In this document: one piece after another, positions 60,941 to 64,000 of the stretch
How the letters are laid out: every line of letters starts with the position of its first letter
Position numbering within the stretch: position 1 is the first letter of the stretch
Source of the DNA: Thamnaconus septentrionalis
Lineage: Eukaryota; Chordata; Actinopteri; Tetraodontiformes; Monacanthidae
Assembly (NCBI GenBank): GCA_009823395.1
Contig: CM020514.1
Coordinates: 2,237,966-2,301,965, forward strand
DNA: 64,000 nucleotides
Direction: 5' to 3'
The notes under the pieces: model-generated
What the model was told of the DNA's origin: nothing
Database searches by the model: none
What the model saw: the letters and a program-made list of their open reading frames with translations, nothing else
Made by a program: the position numbers and the translations under genes

Positions 60941-62906
60941 CATTCTTGAAAGCCAACAACTTTAATCAAAACTGTGAAAAAGTGATTTTTCTTCTTTTTT
61001 TTCTATGAGCATTAAAACCTACCAAAATAAAACGGACTAATGCGTTTTCTCTCCACTTCTTGAGTGAACGACTTGTGAAATTGTACCTAAGTTCTGGATG
61101 CGTGCGAAGCAACGCTCTGCGTGATGACCAGGGTAAATCAATATAATCCTCCCCGCACAATGCATCAGCAAAACTCCTGTGCACTCAGCAAGTAAATCAG
61201 CCGGCTTCTTGATATATGAAGCGTGCTGATGGGAGAACCGTATTTCACTTTTGTCAAATTCCCGTCGGCGGCGACTTTGGCGAGCGCCGCTGGCGGCTTC
61301 CGCTTGGCCCGAGATTTGCGGGGTCGCTCGCGCATTTGGATAAAGATCTGAGCTGCTTAACATATGCACTGTGCCAAGGACCTCCATAATTCCACGTGCG
61401 GGCAGGTTGAACCAGCCTGAGTGACCGGGTCTGCTCTGGGCTTCTCTTTGGTGAAAAGGGGACTCAGGCATCGGATTTAAAAGGAGCTGAAGTGCTAGTT
61501 GGAGAGACAGGCGGTGGAGCTACACGGAAATGTAGAAAAAGTATCGTGAGCAGAATGTGAAGGGAAAGTAAAGGATTGTATTTAAGATCATGTCTGGATG
61601 TAAATGACCCGACTTTGACACCAGAGGAAAGACGCAACAACAATATCCTTGGAAAGGAAATAAAAATGATGCTGAGAACATTTCTCAAAGCCTCCTACAT
61701 GCCGAAGGTTGGGCTATGGCCGATTTTGTGTTGAACCCCTTGATCACTAGATGGCAGTGTTGATAGCCGCTTATAAACTTGGCGATGGCGCTGCAAAAAA
61801 GAATTCCACGCTGACCAATTATGATTTTTTTCCTCAATTTCGTGACACCGTATTGGATGGATTTTTCTCCTTTTCTCAGCCAAAGTGGAGAGCAGTTACT
61901 TTATTTATTTATTTTTTTCCCCCCTACCGTCATTCACGCTCGTCACCCCTCTTTGAAGCACGCGGCCTTCTTTTCCCTGTTTCTGCAGTTTCGCTCACTC
62001 TGTCTCTCACTATATTTAGTGCCTCCTCCAATGCTTGCATTGGCGCATTTGAATGCAGGCTTGCATTGGCGCATCCATAAAGCATGTTATAGTGAAAACT
62101 CTCAGTTTCAGGGTTAGGAGAGGGGCCTTGTTGATGGACGCCAGAAAATAAATCCTGTCAGCGTTTTATCAGCGCTGTGCCCGCATGGTCGTGATGGTGA
62201 GTCACAGCCTGTCCCGGGGCTTCACGGAGCCACTCAGCCTTGAGGCTCACCTTTTTTTTTTTTTGGTATTATATTTTTTTTAAGGGCATAAACTTCAAGA
62301 ACAGAAGAAAAAAAAGAGACATAGTCGATCAAGATCAATGCTCTAATAGCTCTGATGAAGCAAATTGAAAAAACAACAGCATAATTCACTCGACATATAC
62401 AGTACTCTGCATTGTTCATATCAGTGGTATTCTCACTAATGTTTTGGACTGCTTTAACACATCGACATATTGTAAACAAGCCCCGTTGTAAATATTCACT
62501 CGGCGGCTGTGATGTTATCTACGGAAAGGAAGTCCCATGCAGTTCTATTTGATTTAGCTCAGGGGCATCCAGAGAGCAGGCGGATGCCTTTGGCTGTTGT
62601 CATAGTCACACACTATGTCCTGCTGGGACCGTGGTGGATTGCCACTGATATGCTCATGTGCCTAAAAACAAGAGAGAAAAAAAACAAATCCAGTGTTTTC
62701 TTCCTTTTCTTTTGACCATTTACCAAAGAGAGTGCAAATATCTGACTGTCCTTTCTGTACTTGTAGTGACGATATGCAATTTGTCATCCTTGCCAAATAT
62801 AAACTGAGCACTAAGGTTAGTGAAGTAACACTTCGTAGCTTTTTTTGTTGTTGAGGCAATCAGTTTGCGTGGTTTTAACTATTAAGTCAGATTGCTGTTC
62901 AAGTAA
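60451..62906. other. unassigned, no gene recognised
   Basis: (GT)n at 60901-60939. Open frames of up to 144 codons (61037-61471, minus) have no recognisable domain and are not supported by splice or context signals. Confidence 0.35.
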
Positions 62907-63680
62907 GGGCCAATTCCAATTCCTCCCTTAAACTCCTCAAACTCAACCCTCGCCCTTAACCCTCAATCTCAACCCTCGCCCTTAACCCTCAATCTCAACC
63001 CTCGCCCTTAACCCTCAATCTCAACCCTCGCCCTTAACCCTCAATCTTTGGCCCTCAATCTTGGCCCTCAATAATAAGTGTAAGGGCTATCTTGTGACTT
63101 AGAAATGGGACACCCCTTAAGTGCAGTTATGTCTTCAGACTGTGGGGGGCGGCCTTACGCCAAAGCTACGTCCAGTCTGTCAAGAAGACGACGACGAAGA
63201 AGAAGAAGAAGACGACGAAAAAGAAGAAGTCCTCCGTCGCTACACAACGAGGTACACAAGTAACGTGAAGCCGGGACCGCCGGTCCGGCCGACAAACATC
63301 GTAAAGTTAAAAAAATAAATAAATGTTACGCAACAACGATGTCAATAATCCATAAAAAAGTCTTAAACTAAGACAATAAAATGGTTTGGTAATATTTATA
63401 TCTTTATTAACTAAGAAAATACTTCCATTTGTAGCTCGCTTTTTTCGCCATCATCATCTTTTGCAAGATGTCTTGGCGAAAACACACAATGCCTTCTGGG
63501 TAGCCCTTACTCCCAAGGGTGGTGCCGGAGAATCTCAATATTGAGGGCGATACAGCCCTTAAACTTGTCCCTCAACTTGACCTTCTGAGAATCGGGACAG
63601 CGCTTGCACTTGGCGGGAGCGCGCATTTTTGAGATTGAGGGTTGAGATTGAGGAGTTAAGGGAGGAATTGGAATTCACCC
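62907..63680. mobile_element. 774-bp TIR element with a subterminal minisatellite
   Basis: The left end (GGGCCAATTCCAATTCCTCC, then CTTAAACTCCTCAAACTCAA) is matched by the complement of the right end at about 63630-63680 (AGGGAGGAATTGGAATTCAC). The inverted repeat is around 50 bp with a few changes. A 26-bp minisatellite lies just inside the left arm. An Arg/Lys/Glu-rich frame at 63121-63318 comes from AAGAAG/GACGAC repeats. No transposase. Confidence 0.8.
62940..63068. repeat. 26-bp minisatellite
   Basis: The unit CAACCCTCGCCCTTAACCCT plus CAATCT recurs about four times head to tail, then decays. The unit is derived from the inner part of the element's own terminal repeat. Confidence 0.9.
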
Positions 63681-64000
63681 TACATATAAGTAAGTTGAAG
63701 GAAATGTCAAACAAGTTATCTCAACTTAGGTAAGTGTGTTGTATGGACTACAGACAGTAGATTTTGCATGCAATAATTTGTAGACCCTTAGTACGGGGGT
63801 AAGCAGGTATAGCAGAGGGATGGACGGATGATTTAGTAGATGTGAAATAGTAATGCTGATTCATTTTTACTGTGTCGAGAGTACATCTCAAGTAAGTTAG
63901 CAAGTACATTGTACTTTAGTCTCTGAAACTAATGTTTTGTGTACTGTACAAAAGAAGTACAAGTTAAAGTTACACAAGTTACAATACCTATTTACCTTTT
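63681..64000. other. unassigned window edge
   Basis: AT-rich; short copies of AAGTTAG/AAGTACA words; nothing recognised. Confidence 0.3.

Noticed and set aside
61037..61471. 144-codon minus-strand open frame
   Set aside because: No recognisable domain, no splice signals or conservation evidence available; likely chance.

Overview
The window looks like a chromosomal segment of a teleost fish. The evidence is two tandem copies of a fish-specific NLR immune receptor (FISNA-NACHT exon followed by 174-bp leucine-rich-repeat exons, phase-2 introns with GT/AG borders), a dense set of fish-type transposons (L2-, L1- and other LINE remnants, tRNA-headed SINEs, hAT, PIF/Harbinger and other TIR elements) and many long dinucleotide microsatellites. 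No prokaryotic feature was seen. All exon borders were set by eye from splice signals and from comparing the two copies.

Layout. 1-510: end of a hAT-like element. 555-7261: NLR copy A, with an N-terminal exon, a FISNA-NACHT exon and only two LRR exons; its large intron holds an old antisense L2 LINE that was later split by a solo LTR and then a hAT-like element. 7.4-17.4 kb: a sense L2 LINE, a possible solo LTR, a fragment of the ribosome-biogenesis gene utp14 split by a 3.16-kb TIR element, and a ~340-bp tandem array. The TIR element carries, on its opposite strand, a decayed multi-exon gene that resembles a repeated, uncharacterised fish protein family. 18054-32088: NLR copy B, apparently complete, with ten coding exons and an uninterrupted 1054-residue reading frame; its introns contain the same antisense L2, a SINE, an internally deleted L1, a MITE and very long microsatellites. 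32.4-35.0 kb: LINE graveyard directly behind the NLR. 35-64 kb: no confident host gene. It holds a PIF/Harbinger transposase with a convergent accessory gene, several MITEs with long terminal inverted repeats, L1/L2 and other LINE fragments, SINE pieces and AT-rich unique sequence that may be intergenic or intronic.

How the parts relate. Copies A and B are a tandem duplication with about 18.1 kb between equivalent exons. The antisense L2 is shared, so it predates the duplication. The solo LTR and the hAT-like element sit only in A, so they came later, and B shows the empty site. In B the LRR region has grown by repeated copying of an LRR exon with its intron, often next to a (CA)n tract. The product of B is expected to be a cytosolic nucleotide-dependent sensor; A would encode a receptor with a very short LRR domain, or is a pseudogene. 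The item most worth follow-up is the 3.16-kb TIR element at 11141-14298 and its cargo gene.
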